64,000 nucleotides of DNA from Pyropia yezoensis (taxonomy: Eukaryota > Rhodophyta > Bangiophyceae > Bangiales > Bangiaceae), in contig CM020620.1 in assembly GCA_009829735.1 (NCBI GenBank), forward strand, positions 18,124,354 to 18,188,353, in the 5' to 3' direction. This document shows, one piece after another, positions 28,751 to 40,400 of this stretch. A program made the position numbers and the translations under genes. Below the pieces are notes generated by a model, which saw nothing but the letters and a program-made list of their open reading frames with translations, was not told where the DNA came from and did no database searches. Positions within the stretch are counted from its first letter, which is position 1. The number at the start of each line of letters is the position of its first letter.

Positions 28751-31700
28751 GTCGGCGACCGGAACCACATGCAACTCAATCACACACACTGCATGGCGTT
28801 GTATTTCACAATTTTCCACTGCAACGTACTGCAACATCACGCGAAGACCGTCCATTGATGAAAAAAAAGCACCACTGCAATACATGTCGTGACTTGTGTA
28901 TCGCCGCATCTTCTGGTATTTCCCTGCAACACAGATCCCTCATACACATCACCGCTCCTCACACACTGGCCATCGCGACTCCGACAGTCGCATCGGACAA
29001 GCTGGTCGAGTCACGGACGACGAAACATCGACCTTTCGTTCTCCACGCCTACACGCCCGGCCGCCAGTGTCGTCTTCGTTCAAAATACATCGCTGAAGAG
29101 TCCACCAATTCTTCCGACCCGACCAGATCGCGCGGTGCGGACGTTTCAGGACATCTGATTGACCACACAGCCTCGCCCGAGCCTCCATTCACGCAGGCTA
29201 CTTTTTGGCATCCCCTCCTGAACATGCTCATTTGCGCATCTACCGACGCCAGAGAGCTGATTCTGGACTCAGCTTGTCTTAAATCGCACCAAGATCCTCC
29301 ACAAGTGATGATCCAGTTCCCGGCTCGCACCCCTCCCACATCACCACGCGAAGCATCTCCCGAGAATCGTCCTTGGGGAGGGGCACGGTGCCTTCTGGGC
29401 CCAAGTCAGAGGACTGTCGACTTGGTGCAGTCAGCGAAGAGCAAGAGCCTGTACGTCTGCGTGTCCATGATTGAAGATTTCACCGAATCGCCTCTCCTTA
29501 ACACGTCCTGAGTAATCCCCACCCCTCTTTCCCAGAATTCTCATCTGACTCCCCAAATCCTAGTCAATCGCAGCTCCGGAAGCTCTCTGCCTCCCCGCCC
29601 CCCCGCGCCCCCCCAGCCCTCCCAGTTGCTCATGTTGACCCCCCCTCCAAGAAGGACTCTCAATACATCAATTCAGCTCCGGGAACTTGTTCGGGAGCAC
29701 GAATAACGACGGGAGCAAGACGCTGGGCTCATTCGACAGTGTGATCACCCGCTCCCGGGCAAGCTACTGCGACGTAAAAAAGTATCCCGCAGGGGCATGG
29801 AGGACTGACAAGCTACCAAATCGGTCTCACTTCAGATTTCTTCTCGAGAAAGTTAGTAGACCTTAGTTGTTCATGATAAGTCTCATTCGACACCACTATC
29901 GTGAATTTGCACAGGGGCACCATCGCGTTCTGGTTGGTCGATGTGATGATATGTTTTGAAAACGTTGCATTTCCGCATGTTCTCTTGATAACTTACGTTA
30001 GAATGCTCGAGCACTCCGAAACTGGGGATGCTTCAAGTACGTTTTCGTCAGTATTTGAACTTTCCGTGTGCGCAAGTACAGGATCTTTTGTTGAACTCTC
30101 ACAGAATCTGAACGGAGTGGGCAGATCCTTGCACGGGCTTGCTCCATATGAAGATTATTTGCTTGACCAATCAGCGCAATCCGCCACCACCACTTGGCGC
30201 CCAATGAATGAACTGGTGGCTACCGTCGCTGCGGTGGAGACCGCACGCCATTGGATGCGTGTGGAGCACGAACCGGGCTTGCCACACATTGCCCCCTCCA
30301 CCCACCGCCTTGCCTCCACCTCACCCCCCCCTCCACATCCCGCTCGCACTCTCCTCCATCCCCTGCAAGCGCTCTCCCGGACTGCCCCTTCTCCCACCGT
30401 GTCGTGTCACATTCCTTTCCTGCTCCCCCCCCACCCCCCCCCGTCTCAACCCCCCGCGCCCCCCTTCTCTCCATCTCCTCTCCCACTTCCCCGCACCCAT
30501 GCCCCCCCCCCCACCCCCCCCCCTCTCCACCCCTCGCGCCCCCCCCGCTTCCCTCCATCGCCTCTCCCGCTTCCCCGCACCCACGCTCTTCCTTTTCCGC
30601 GTACTCTTCTTGTCCATCCCTCAGGTATGTGCGGAGGATGCCATGGGTGGTGCATGTGGGTGGATCGGCTGGACGGAGCTGCTCTGGTGATGTACGTGGG
30701 TGTGTGCGCGGGGGGCTGCTCGCGCGGTGGTACGAGAGGGCGTGCGGGAAGGTGGCAGTTGCCGTGGTGGTGGCGGTAGGAAGACGATACACATGGGGGT
30801 GCCATACATGCACAGTTCCATGTCATGCGCTACATTGGCTTGCACTTCCCTGCAACTGCGTTGCGTTGGCTTGCAGCTATCTGCACTATCTTGCATATTC
30901 ACCAGTGTTCTACTCGCTACGCACCTTTCGCAGGTTCTTCTGGATCTTTTTCTTGTCGAGCTGGCGTCCTCCCTTCCCTTTCCACCTCCCGCACCCCCCC
31001 CGCTTCCCCCCATCGCCTCTCCCGCTTCCCCGCACCCACGCTCTTCCTTTTCCGCTTACTCTTCTTTTCTATCCCTCAGGTATGTGCGGAGGATGCCATG
31101 GGTGGTGCATGTGGGTGGATCGGCTGGACGGAGCTGCTCTGGTGATGTACGTGGGTGTGTGCGCGGGGGGCTGCTCGCGCGGTGGTACGAGAGGGCGTGC
31201 GGGAAGGTGGCAGTTGCCGTGGTAGTGGCGGTAGGAAGACGATACACATGGGGGTGCCATACGTGCACAGTTCCATGTCATGCGCTACATTGGCTTGCAT
31301 TTCCCTGCATGTGCGTTTCGTTGGCTTGCAATTACCTGCATGTTTTTGATATTCACGAGTTTTTTGCCCACTACGTACCTTTCGCAGTTCCTTCTCAATG
31401 TGCTCCTTACCGCGCTGGTGTCCTCTCTTCCCTTCCCCTCCGCCCCCGGCTTCCCGGCTCCCCTCCACGCGATTTCACACCCCCCGGCGCCCTCTCCCTC
31501 CTCCCCTTGGTCTTTCGGTGTACCCATCAGGTATGCGCAGAGTATGCCGTGTGTGGTGCATGTGGATGGATGAGCCGGACGCAGCTGCTATGGTGATTTA
31601 GGTGGGTGCGTCGGCGGGTGGATGCGTCTGCTGTGGTACGGGAGGACATGTGGGCGGGAGGCCGCGGGCGTAGTTGTGTGCGTCGGGTGACGGCGAGAAC

Positions 31701-32282
31701 AGGCGGCCGCGCGTGGGAGCACCAGCAGGCGTGCGGAGTGTCTGGCGGGATCCGTTGAACGGTGTGTCTGCCCACTGTGTCAGCGACGGCGGGTGTCTGG
31801 GGCGGCGCAGACAGTGCGGCGAGGCATTGACGTCGATGCGGCAAGTGGCTGTGACTGTGTCTGTCTCTGGTGTGTGTCTGTGCCTGTGTCTATTCACCTG
31901 GTCAGGCAGCTCCAGGTGGCCCGCCTCTGTAATACGTGTCCAAATGCTTTGAGAAGGTGCTGAGTAACTACTAAAGTGAACAAAAATGGATGAGCGATTC
32001 CACAAGGACCGGAATAAAAGGGGCCGTCATGCGGCGTCATCCGGACTGTGCCGGATACGCACTGTAGTGGCCTATTCAACTCTATGTGTTTCACACTGCA
32101 ATCTAGGTTGCATTGAGGTGTGTTACGGGATGCAATACACGTGGTGTATGGTGCATCACACCATTCTTGCTGCCCTTTTTCGGTGCCTGAGTTGCAAGCA
32201 TCTGCCTGTATCTACTGCATTTCAAACAGGCGTTGAAATACAGGAAAACATGCAGTGAAACACAGTGGTTCCGGTCGCCGAC
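28751..32282. mobile_element. Non-autonomous DNA transposon, 18-bp TIRs, GATC target
   Basis: The ends are perfect 18-bp inverted repeats, GTCGGCGACCGGAACCAC at 28751 and its complement ending at 32282. Both are flanked by GATC (28747-28750, 32283-32286). The insertion is in the copia reverse transcriptase/RNase H junction. Both subterminal regions are dense in TGCA words (CACTGCAAT, TACTGCAAC), as in transposase-binding subterminal repeats. Open frames inside are Pro/Ser-rich or featureless, and I find no transposase. A 4-bp duplication fits few superfamilies; I do not assign one. Internally it holds a roughly 455-bp block repeated about three times. Confidence 0.88.
30540..31600 (+). repeat. 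Tandem ~455-bp blocks inside the DNA transposon
   Basis: Each block has a long pyrimidine tract, then CAGGTATG, then a GT-rich body ending in TGCA-rich sequence. The CAGGTATG junction recurs at 30622, 31077 and 31528 (spacings 455 and 451). The first two copies are close to identical over about 300 bases and the third is degenerate. On the plus strand each tract plus CAG looks like a splice acceptor. A preceding 320-base CT tract starts near 30300. Confidence 0.8.
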
Positions 32283-32286
32283 GATC

Positions 32287-32967
32287 AACCGCGCGGCCCA
32301 GGCTACCTCCAAGTCGTACTGTAAGCGGCATATCCGAGATCTCAATAAGGCCATCAAGCGAGCTAAGTGTACCAGCGATTGGGCGCTGATTTACCGCCCC
32401 CTCCGACGTAGATCGCTGCGGCTCAAGGTGTACGCCGATGCGTCATTTGCGTCCAACGATGACGGGTCTTCCCAGCTGGGCTACATTATCTTGCTGTGCG
32501 ACGACCGCGGCGCCTGTCACGTGCTGTCCTACTCGAGCAAGAAGTCACGCCGAGTGGTGCGCTCCATCATGGCCGGCGAGGTGTACGCGTTTGCCAACGC
32601 ATTTGACGAGGCGTTCGTCATCAAGCACGGCTTGCAGTGTAACTACCACCAGCATGTCCCGCTCATAATGCTGACGGACTCCAAGCAGCTGTTTGACGTC
32701 ATCACGCGCGCGTCGCATCCGACGGAGAAGCGACTTATGATTGATGTGGTGGCGGCTCGAGAGGCGTACAACAACCAGGAGATTTCCAACGTCGGCCTAC
32801 TCAAGTCCGAGCACAACACCGAGGACGGGTTGACGAAACCACACCACTGCACTGCGCTCGAGCGCATCATGAGTACTGGCGAGGACAACAACCCGGTGCA
32901 GCAGTGGATCATCCGTGCTGCCGCGGCCCCCAAGCCCTCTGAGGAGGAAAGGGGGGAGTGTGGCTGA
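32287..32967 (+). pseudogene. Copia fragment 3: RNase H and C-terminus
   Basis: Copia-type RNase H after the DNA transposon. It has the YADASFAS motif near 32430, a Ser-Lys-Lys-Ser region, Glu in MAGEVYA near 32575 and LTDSKQL near 32670, then the usual closing block ending DGLTKP near 32830. The reading frame closes inside the first bases of the 3' LTR. Confidence 0.87.
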
Positions 32968-33534
32968 TTCCAACGTGGCTGCAGTGTGCTTGCGGCCGCG
33001 GCTATGGGCTGTCCGATGATGGCCAATGGTTGGCCGAGATTGCACGACGTCGGTGATTGCGTGTCACGCGGGGGTGGCTGATTGGCGCCTCCGGGGCGAG
33101 ATTCCCTGCGTCGACGGTGTGCTGGCCGTGCCCCTGCTGGCCTGTTGTCGACGTGTGTGGAGGGTGTCGCCCGTGCGTATCCCAGGCCCGTTGCGTGCGC
33201 GCACCTGCGTTTTTTGTGCGTGCACGAGGGGGGGGCTGGGCCCGTGAGTGTGTGTGCGCGCCCGCATGCCTGAGGGGGCCATGCGTGGGGGGGGGTGCCC
33301 GTGCGGGCCCGTGTGCGTGCCCTGGCGTGGGGGGGCTGCGCCGGCCCTACATGAGGGCGGGCACAGCGCGCCGAGGGGACGATTGCGAGGGGAGAGACAT
33401 CAAAAACGACGAAGAAGAAGGACTCTTGGATTGCTGTGTCTGGGGCGTGCACGGACGTCGGCTGCCCCATCTACACAGATCCGCGGTCGGTAGCAGGCCG
33501 TGAGTCTAATACGATTTCTGCCAATACTGCCACA
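32959..33534 (+). repeat. Copia 3' LTR
   Basis: Begins TGTGGCTGATTCC directly after the purine tract GGAGGAAAGGGGGGAG (32943-32958) and ends ATACTGCCACA. It is 576 bp, GT-rich in the second half. No second copy is visible in the window, so the limits rest on the tract, the TG...CA ends and the short TGTGGC/GCCACA inverted repeat. Confidence 0.65.
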
Positions 33535-34468
33535 GAGAAAGGAGTTGTTCGAATACAAAGAAAAAAAAGGAGAAGAGGTGGCCTCCCCTCAGTTGATCCG
33601 CGATCCCCGCTTCTCGGCGCGCGCACACCGACACCTCCCTGTTGACACGGTCCTTGCCAGGACGCCCCGTTGCGCGTGCACGCCCGTTTGCCCTAGGCGG
33701 TGGCGGTGGCGGGATGGGCGCGCGGCCACGGCGGGCCGCGCCCACGCCGCCCCTTTGCCCGTGGTGGGCAGCGTCGCGGCGGGGTCGCCTGCCCTTGGGG
33801 GGGCGCCCGCTCCTCCTCTCCGCCGCGGCCGCGCGCTCGCACCGCCGCTCGCGTGGCGACCGGCTGGGCGCGGGTGGGGTGCGCCGCATCCCCCCTGGAG
33901 CGTCGCCCCCCGCCGGCTCTCTCCGCGGCTCGGCGACGAGTTTGATTCCTCCCCCGTCATTTCGCCCCGCCCCCTTTGTACTCCCTCGCCCCTCCCTCTT
34001 TCGACACACCTCCCCCCCACCCCAACCTCCAACCGTCAGCCTTTTCCCGACGCCTCCCTTCCGCTAACCCCCACCCCCTTCCCCTTCAGGACCCATCGCC
34101 TTTCTCTCGCCGCGTTTTGGCGGCCTCCTCTTTCCCTTGCCCGCCCCTTTCACCACCGCTTCCCCCCTTTTTTTCCTTGCGCCCGCCCAGCGCCAGCGCC
34201 CCGCGCCTGCCCGCCCCCCCGCGTTGCAGGGTGCAGCCGGGGGGGCCGTGCCGCCCGCCACCCACCCACGGGCGGGGAGGGGGTGGGCGGGGCTGTCGCG
34301 CTGCCCCGCCGCAGCTGACAGGTCGGCCGCCGGGTGACGGGCGGCGGCGGGGCCTGCTGGGGTAGTAGCTGCTGGACAAGCGCCAGCAGCAGCCGCCGCA
34401 TCGGTGGCGGTGGGGGTGGTGGTGGGGGTAGGTCGGGGTGGTCTCGGCTGGTGCCAGGCGGCGGCGGC
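33535..34468. other. Upstream region of the Sel1-repeat gene
   Basis: No gene is supported. The first 90 bases are AT-richer; the rest is very GC-rich, with a strongly pyrimidine-rich plus strand at about 33945-34170. It may hold the promoter and 5' leader of the next gene. No TATA box is evident. The downstream frame stays open back to 34334, but without an ATG before 34469. Confidence 0.4.
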
Positions 34469-37400
34469 ATGCAAGGGGGTGGCGTCGGCGGCGACAGCGG
34501 CGGCAGCGGCGGGGGCGGCGTCGCTGCCACCGCCGGCGGGCGCCTTTTCATCGGTGGTGGCGGCGGCGGCGGCGGGGCCTCACAGGGCCTCTCGGCGAAC
34601 GCTGCGGCTGCCGAGGCTGCCGCCGCCGAAGCCGCCGCTGCCGCCGCCGCCGGCTGCAGCAGCAGCAGCGACGACGACGAGGTGGTGCTGGTGCCGATGG
34701 CCAGTGCCCAGTCGCTCCCGCCGCCTTCCCCGCCGCGACCGCTGCCACTGCCGCCGTCGTCGGCAGTGGCGGCGGCGGTGGCGGCGGCGGTGGCGGCGAC
34801 GGCGTCGCGGGGGGGGCAGGGGGGGCAGGGGGGGCAGGCGGGGCGTGGGGGGCGCGGGGGACGGGGGGGCGGCGCCGCGGCGCGCGGCGCGGCGACCGCG
34901 CCGCTACGCGTCATCAAGAGCCGCCCAAGGGACGGCCCAGTGGGGGGGAGCGCCCCAGCCGAGGCGGCCTCCACCACCTTTGCCGCCGCTGCAGCCGTCG
35001 CCGCCGCCCTGCAGGCAGAAACCAACCCGGTGGTGGATGTCAAGCCGGTGGTGTTGACGGCTGGCGTGACAAAACCGCCTGCTGACGGCTCGCTACCGGG
35101 TATGGGGGCGGCGACGGCACGGCCCGTGTCGTCGCGGCTGGTCGCACCGCCGCCGCCGCGGCCGCCGCCGCCGCCGCGGTCAACGCCGGTCGCGCCGTCG
35201 CCGCCACCGCCACCACGGCCGCCGCCACCGCTGCCACCACCGCCACCACCGCTGCCGCCGCCGCTGCAGCCGCTGCAGCCACTGCCGCCACTGCAGCCAC
35301 CGGTTGTCGCGGCTTCGCCAGTGGCGGCCACCCCGCTGCTACCGCCGCTGCAGCCGTTGCAGCTGCCGCTGGTTGCGGCGCCGCCACTGCGGCCGCTGCA
35401 GCCACTGCCGCCACTACAGCCGCCGGTTGTCGCGGCGTCGCCAGTGGCGGCCACCCCGCTGCTACCGCCGCTGCAGCCGTTGCAGCTGCCGCTGGTTGCG
35501 GCGCCGCCACTGCGGCCGCTGCAGCCACTGCCGCCACTACAGCCGCCGGTTGTCGCGGCGTCGCCAGTGGCGGCCACCCCGCTGCTACCGCCGCTGCAGC
35601 CGTTGCAGCCGCCGCCGGTTGCGGCGCCGCCAGCGGCGACGGCACCGCCCGCGGCGGCCGCTACGCAGCAGCCAATGACGGCCGCCGTGCAATCCCCGGC
35701 GGCGGGGTTGCCCCCTCCCCCGCCGGCGACGCCGGTGCGGCCGGCAGCGGGGGCCCCCGCGGTCACGGCGTTTGGTCCCCCCCGCCCTGTGGCCCCTCGG
35801 CAGCTGCGGGTGTCCCCGTCAACCCCCCCCCTGCGCCCGGGGGCCACCCCCTCTGAGGCATCCTCTTCCCCTCCGTGGGAGCCCGAGTGGACGCCCGCAG
35901 AGCCCCCCTCCGATCGCGCGGACGCCGCTCCCCTTCCGCCGGGTGTCACTGCCAGCGGGGATTGCGTGTCCCGGCGGCGCCCGAACGGGGACGTGCCCTC
36001 TCCTCTCTCTCGGCCTGCCACCGCCACCGCTCCCACCGCGGGCGGCGGTGGCGGCGTCGGCGGCGGTCGCAGCGGCGGCGGCGATGGCGGCGGCGCTACG
36101 TCGGCAGCCGCCGTCAAGGCATCGGCGGGGGCGGCGGCGGGCGCGGCGGGGTCGGTGGCGAGCTCGGCCAAGAGCGCAGCGGATGCGGCAGCAGCGGCGG
36201 CAAGGGGCGCGGCGGACGCAGAGGCTGTCGCGGGCGCGTCGCCCGTGACGCCCATGACGTCCCCGGCGGCGGCGCCGACGGACGCCGCGTCGCCGTCCCC
36301 GCAGCCGTCACCGCTGGCCGCGCGCCGCGCTCGTCGTGCCGCGGCGGGTAGGGGCTCCCGTGGTGGGCGGACGACAACGGCGGCGGCGGCGGGTCCGCTG
36401 GCAGGGGCGTCGCGGGCCTCCCCGCGGGGCGCCACCGACCTGCTCCTCGCGGCGGCGGCGGCGGCAGAGACGGCTGCAAAGGCGGGGCAGTCGGCGGTGG
36501 TGGCCTTGCCCAAACCGGCTGCGGCTGCCGTGCCCACGACGGCGGCGGCTGCCCCTGGAGCGGGGGCGGCCGCCACCTCTGGAGTGGGGTCGGGCCCCCC
36601 TCGGGCGGTGGCGTCCGCCCCAGAGGGGAAGGCAGCTGCCGGGTCAGCCGCTTTAGCGGTGATGGCCGCGGCAGCTGCGGCGGCGTCGGCATCGGCGCCT
36701 GCACCAGACGGGTCCCCTCGGGTCGCCCCGCCCGCCCCAGCGTCGACAACCACGCCGTCGCCGGCAGCCGCCCCTGCCACAGCGCCCACACCGGCCACGT
36801 CGCCTGTCCAAGCCGCGGCTTCCTCCTCGGCCAAAGCGCCGGCCAAGGCGCCCGCCTTGGCCACCGATGTCACTTTGACCGCGTCGGGCGACGTGGCGGC
36901 CTCCTCGTCCACAGCGGCGGCCATCCCCCCCCTCTCCGCTGTCGCTGGTGGCGTCGCTCCCCCTGCCGACACGACGCCCCCGGCGGCGCCATCCCCCCCT
37001 ACGACACCCCCACTCCCTCCCCCTGCCGACGTCGCGGCAACCCTGGCCGCGTTGTGCACCCAGATGCGGTCCGTCATGGACCGCCTCAACGGCAGTGGGC
37101 GTCGACGCCGCCGCGGCCGCCGCCGCGGAAGCGGCGACCCCGACGGGGGGAGGGCGTTGACCGGAGGGGCGGCGGCGGGGGCGGCCAGTACTGGCACCAC
37201 CACCCCTGCCGCTGGGGCCACCAGCGACCTGACGGGCGGCTCTGCGAGGGGCCCCCGCCGCCGGCGGTCGTCCTCCTCTTCCTCCCCCATGTCCTTCCTT
37301 CTCGACGACGAGGGTGATGGCGGCGGCCTGTCTGACCCGACCGACGACCTCGTGGACGAGCCCGCCCCGCCCCGCCCGCCGTTTGTCACGCCGACGCGGC

Positions 37401-40400
37401 CCGCGGGGCGGCCGGTTGTGCCGGCCTACCGCAGCACCCCCGTTGCTGCCGCGACACGCGCTGCTGCTGCCGCCGCCGCCGCCGCTGCGACGGCTGCGGC
37501 GACCCCAACGCCAGCGCTGCCGCCGCCGCTGACGCCGCTCCTGCCATTGCTGACGCCCCTCCAGCCTCTGGTGGGGGTCCCCCAAGCGGGGTCGCCCGAG
37601 GCGGCGGCAGCGCCGCCGCCGCCCCACCGCTGTCCCTCCCCTGCTGCTTTTTTCTCCCCCCCCTCCGAGCCACCACTCCCCTCTCCCGACGTGGACATCC
37701 CGCCGTACGTGGCGGCGGCGGCGCTCGCTTTTCGCCGCGCCGTCGGCCTCACTGCCCACCCCGCGTCGTGGCGCGGCTGCGTCGGCAGCGCATTTGACGG
37801 CGTCGGCAGCAGCCAGGGCCTTTCGGCTGGCACGTGGCCGCTGCCGCTTCCGCCGTCGCCCCTCCCTGTGGGCTTCCCGTACGTGGGCCTACGGTCGACC
37901 TTTACCTACCTCCCCGGCGGGCCGGCGGAGGCCACCCCCCCTGTGCCGCCGCGGGCGGCGCCGGCAGCGGCAGCCGCGTCGGCGGCGTCGGCACCGGCGG
38001 GGGTGGCGGCTGCGGCGACGGCGGGGGTGGCGTCGTCGGCGGGACGGAACGGCTGTGGCGGCCATGACGACGACGCGGGCGGTGGGGGGTCCCCGCCGCC
38101 GTCCACAGCCGTGACCCCGCGGCGGCGGTCCAGCCGCGGCCTGGAGGCGGCGGCGGCGGCGGCGGCGGCCATTGCGGCGTCCGTCGGTGGTGGCGACGGC
38201 GGCGGCGACGACGGCGACGGCGACGGCGGCGGCGACGGCGGTGGCGCCGGCGGCGATCCCCATCGGGCGGGGGAGGCGTCGAGTGACGTGCCAACGGTGG
38301 GGCGGGGGCGCAAGCGGCAACGACTGGCCACTGGCGCGGTCGCAACGACCGGCGCGGCGGCAACGACCGGCGCGGCGGCAACGCCGCCACAGCGCCGCCG
38401 CCGTCGACGGTTGTCGGCGGCCCCCCCTCCAGTGTCGACCGACGACGACTCGTCGGCGGCGCCGTCGTTTGCGCAGTCTGGCTCGTCGGCGGACGCGGCC
38501 GCGTCGTCCGCGTCGGCCTCCCCGTCGTTGGGTTTGTACGAGACAGCGCCGCGGGCGCGCGGGAGGGGGACCCCGTTCCGCGGTCGGTCGCCGGCGGCCG
38601 CGCACCGTGGGGGGGGGGAGGGTTCCATGCAAATGACCCCCGCCTCCCGCGGCGGCCGTCGGCCCACGTCGGGCGGCGGCCGCCGACCCCGTGGCAGCGG
38701 CCGCGACGGGCGTGGCGGGCGTGGCGGGCGTGGCGGACGTGGCGGCGGCCGCGGTAGCCGCGGGGAGGCGCCCCCGCGCGTGGCTGCCGACACCGCCGCT
38801 GCCGCCGCCGTGGCCGCGGCGACCGCCATCTTTGGCGACACCCCTCCGCCGGACTCGCCCAGCGCCGCGGCACGCGCGGCGGCGGCGGCGGCCATGGCCG
38901 ACGGCGGCGCCACCGGCGGTGACTGGTGGACGACCACCGACGGGCCGCTCCCGCCGCCGCCGTCGCGGTCCGCGGCGGCGGCGGCCGCCGCGGCGGCGGC
39001 CGTGGCCGCGGCGGCCGCGAACGCCGCGGCTGGCGACGGGCGTCCGGCGGCGGCGGCTTTGTCGGTCGGCGGCTCGCCCCCCCCGGACGGCGGGGTGGGC
39101 GATTTGGCCGCCGCCGTGGCCGCCGCTGCGTCCGTGGTTGGCGGCGCCAGGCCCGTTGGGGACGACGCTGGGCCCCGTGGCGACGACGTTGCTCCCGTGG
39201 CCGGCGGGGCCGTCCAGCCCGTTATGACCCTGGGTAGGACCGCCAACACGGCCGCCAACGCCGACACCGACGACAGCGACGCGAGCGGCGCCCCCGACCG
39301 CCGGGGCGTGCCGTCTGCGGCGGGCGACACGGCGGGGGTGGCCCCCCCCGCGGTGCCATTCCGCTCCGCGCTGCGGACCCCGCCGCCGCCGGGAATTAGC
39401 GCGAGCCCGCTGGGCGTGGTCACCGCCGCCGCCGCCTGGGCCCGCGGCGTTGCGTACGTGGCGCGCGGGGCACGGGACGAGGCGGGCGCCGACGTGGCGG
39501 TCGACTGCCTGCTCGCGGCGGGCCGCCTCAGCGCGGCGGCGGTCGCGGCGCTGGCGCCGCCCCCCTACCTGGGCGGCGACCGCCGCGGCGTGCCCCCGGA
39601 TGACGCGGCGGTGCTGGCCGCGGCGGCCGTGGCGGGCGGCGACGGTGGGCCGCCGCTGCCACCGCCGCGGACGCCCGGCGAGGCGGTATCGGCGGCGGCA
39701 ACGGCGGCGGCGGTGCCGGCGCTGCGGCGGCTGGCCGCGGCCAAGGCGCCGCTGGCAGTGGTGCTGGTCGACGAGCTCCGCGCTGCGGGCCTCGTCACCC
39801 CCGCCACGGGCCCGTCGCTGGTGGCGCTCGCCGCCGCCGCCGACGCGCTCGTCGACCCGCCGTGGCCGGTGGCGCCCGTCCCCGAGCCGCCCCTCCCAGC
39901 GGGCGCCCCCGCCGCCAGCAGCGACGAGGACGATGACGACGATGTTGATGGCGGCGGCGGTGCGGGCGACGCTGCCGCCGGCGCCGCCGCGGCGATTGCC
40001 GACGCGGCCGCGGGCGGGCCCGCCGCCCGCGCGCGGCGGCTGCGGGGGATGGCCCGCGCGGCGGCTCGGCTCCGCCGCCGCGCCGGCACCCTTCTGGCGC
40101 CGGCGGCCAACCCGGCGGTGCGGCGGCCCGGCGCGGGCATAGCGGTGGCGCTGTGGTCAGCCGCCCTTGGGGTGGTGCCCGCCAAGGGTGCCGCCGCCGT
40201 GTCGGCCCACTGGGGCCTCGGCACCGCGTCGCTTTTCGGCGCCGGCACGGCCTACGCCAAGGCCGCCGCGCGGTCGCACTTCGCCGCCGCGCTGCGGGGC
40301 ATGGCCGACGGCCCCGCCGTGTCGCGCTGGCGGTCTGCCTTTGTCAAGGACCTGGGCGGCGCGACGCGGAAGAGCCGGTCGGACATTGCCGCGATGGGGG

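Larger units (their letters stand above)
16697..33534 (+). mobile_element. Ty1/copia retrotransposon, truncated and twice interrupted
   Basis: Copia-type fossil on the plus strand in three stretches: 16697-17478, 26861-28750 and 32287-33534. Order is protease, integrase, reverse transcriptase, RNase H, as in Ty1/copia. The gaps are Gypsy-2 (duplication TCGAC) and a DNA transposon (duplication GATC). The 5' LTR and gag are absent; the left end stops at a solo LTR. The 3' LTR is present at 32959-33534, preceded by a purine tract. The element is broken, with a few breaks besides the insertions, and is older than both intruders. Confidence 0.92.

Noticed and set aside
28609-29511. 300-codon frame at the left of the DNA transposon
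   Set aside because: It starts in copia sequence and crosses the transposon end; no transposase motif.
30251-31225. 324-codon frame in the DNA transposon
   Set aside because: Encoded by the CT-tract repeats; no domain.
35040-35645. Regular repeats that could suggest a CRISPR-like array
   Set aside because: 123-bp coding minisatellite without spacers, in a eukaryotic gene.
34150-37389. 1079-codon minus-strand open frame
   Set aside because: Mirror of the Sel1-repeat gene's low-complexity part; no domain, and GC-rich third positions open all frames there.
37906-39423. 505-codon minus-strand open frame
   Set aside because: Shadow of the same gene; Ala/Pro/Arg runs only.
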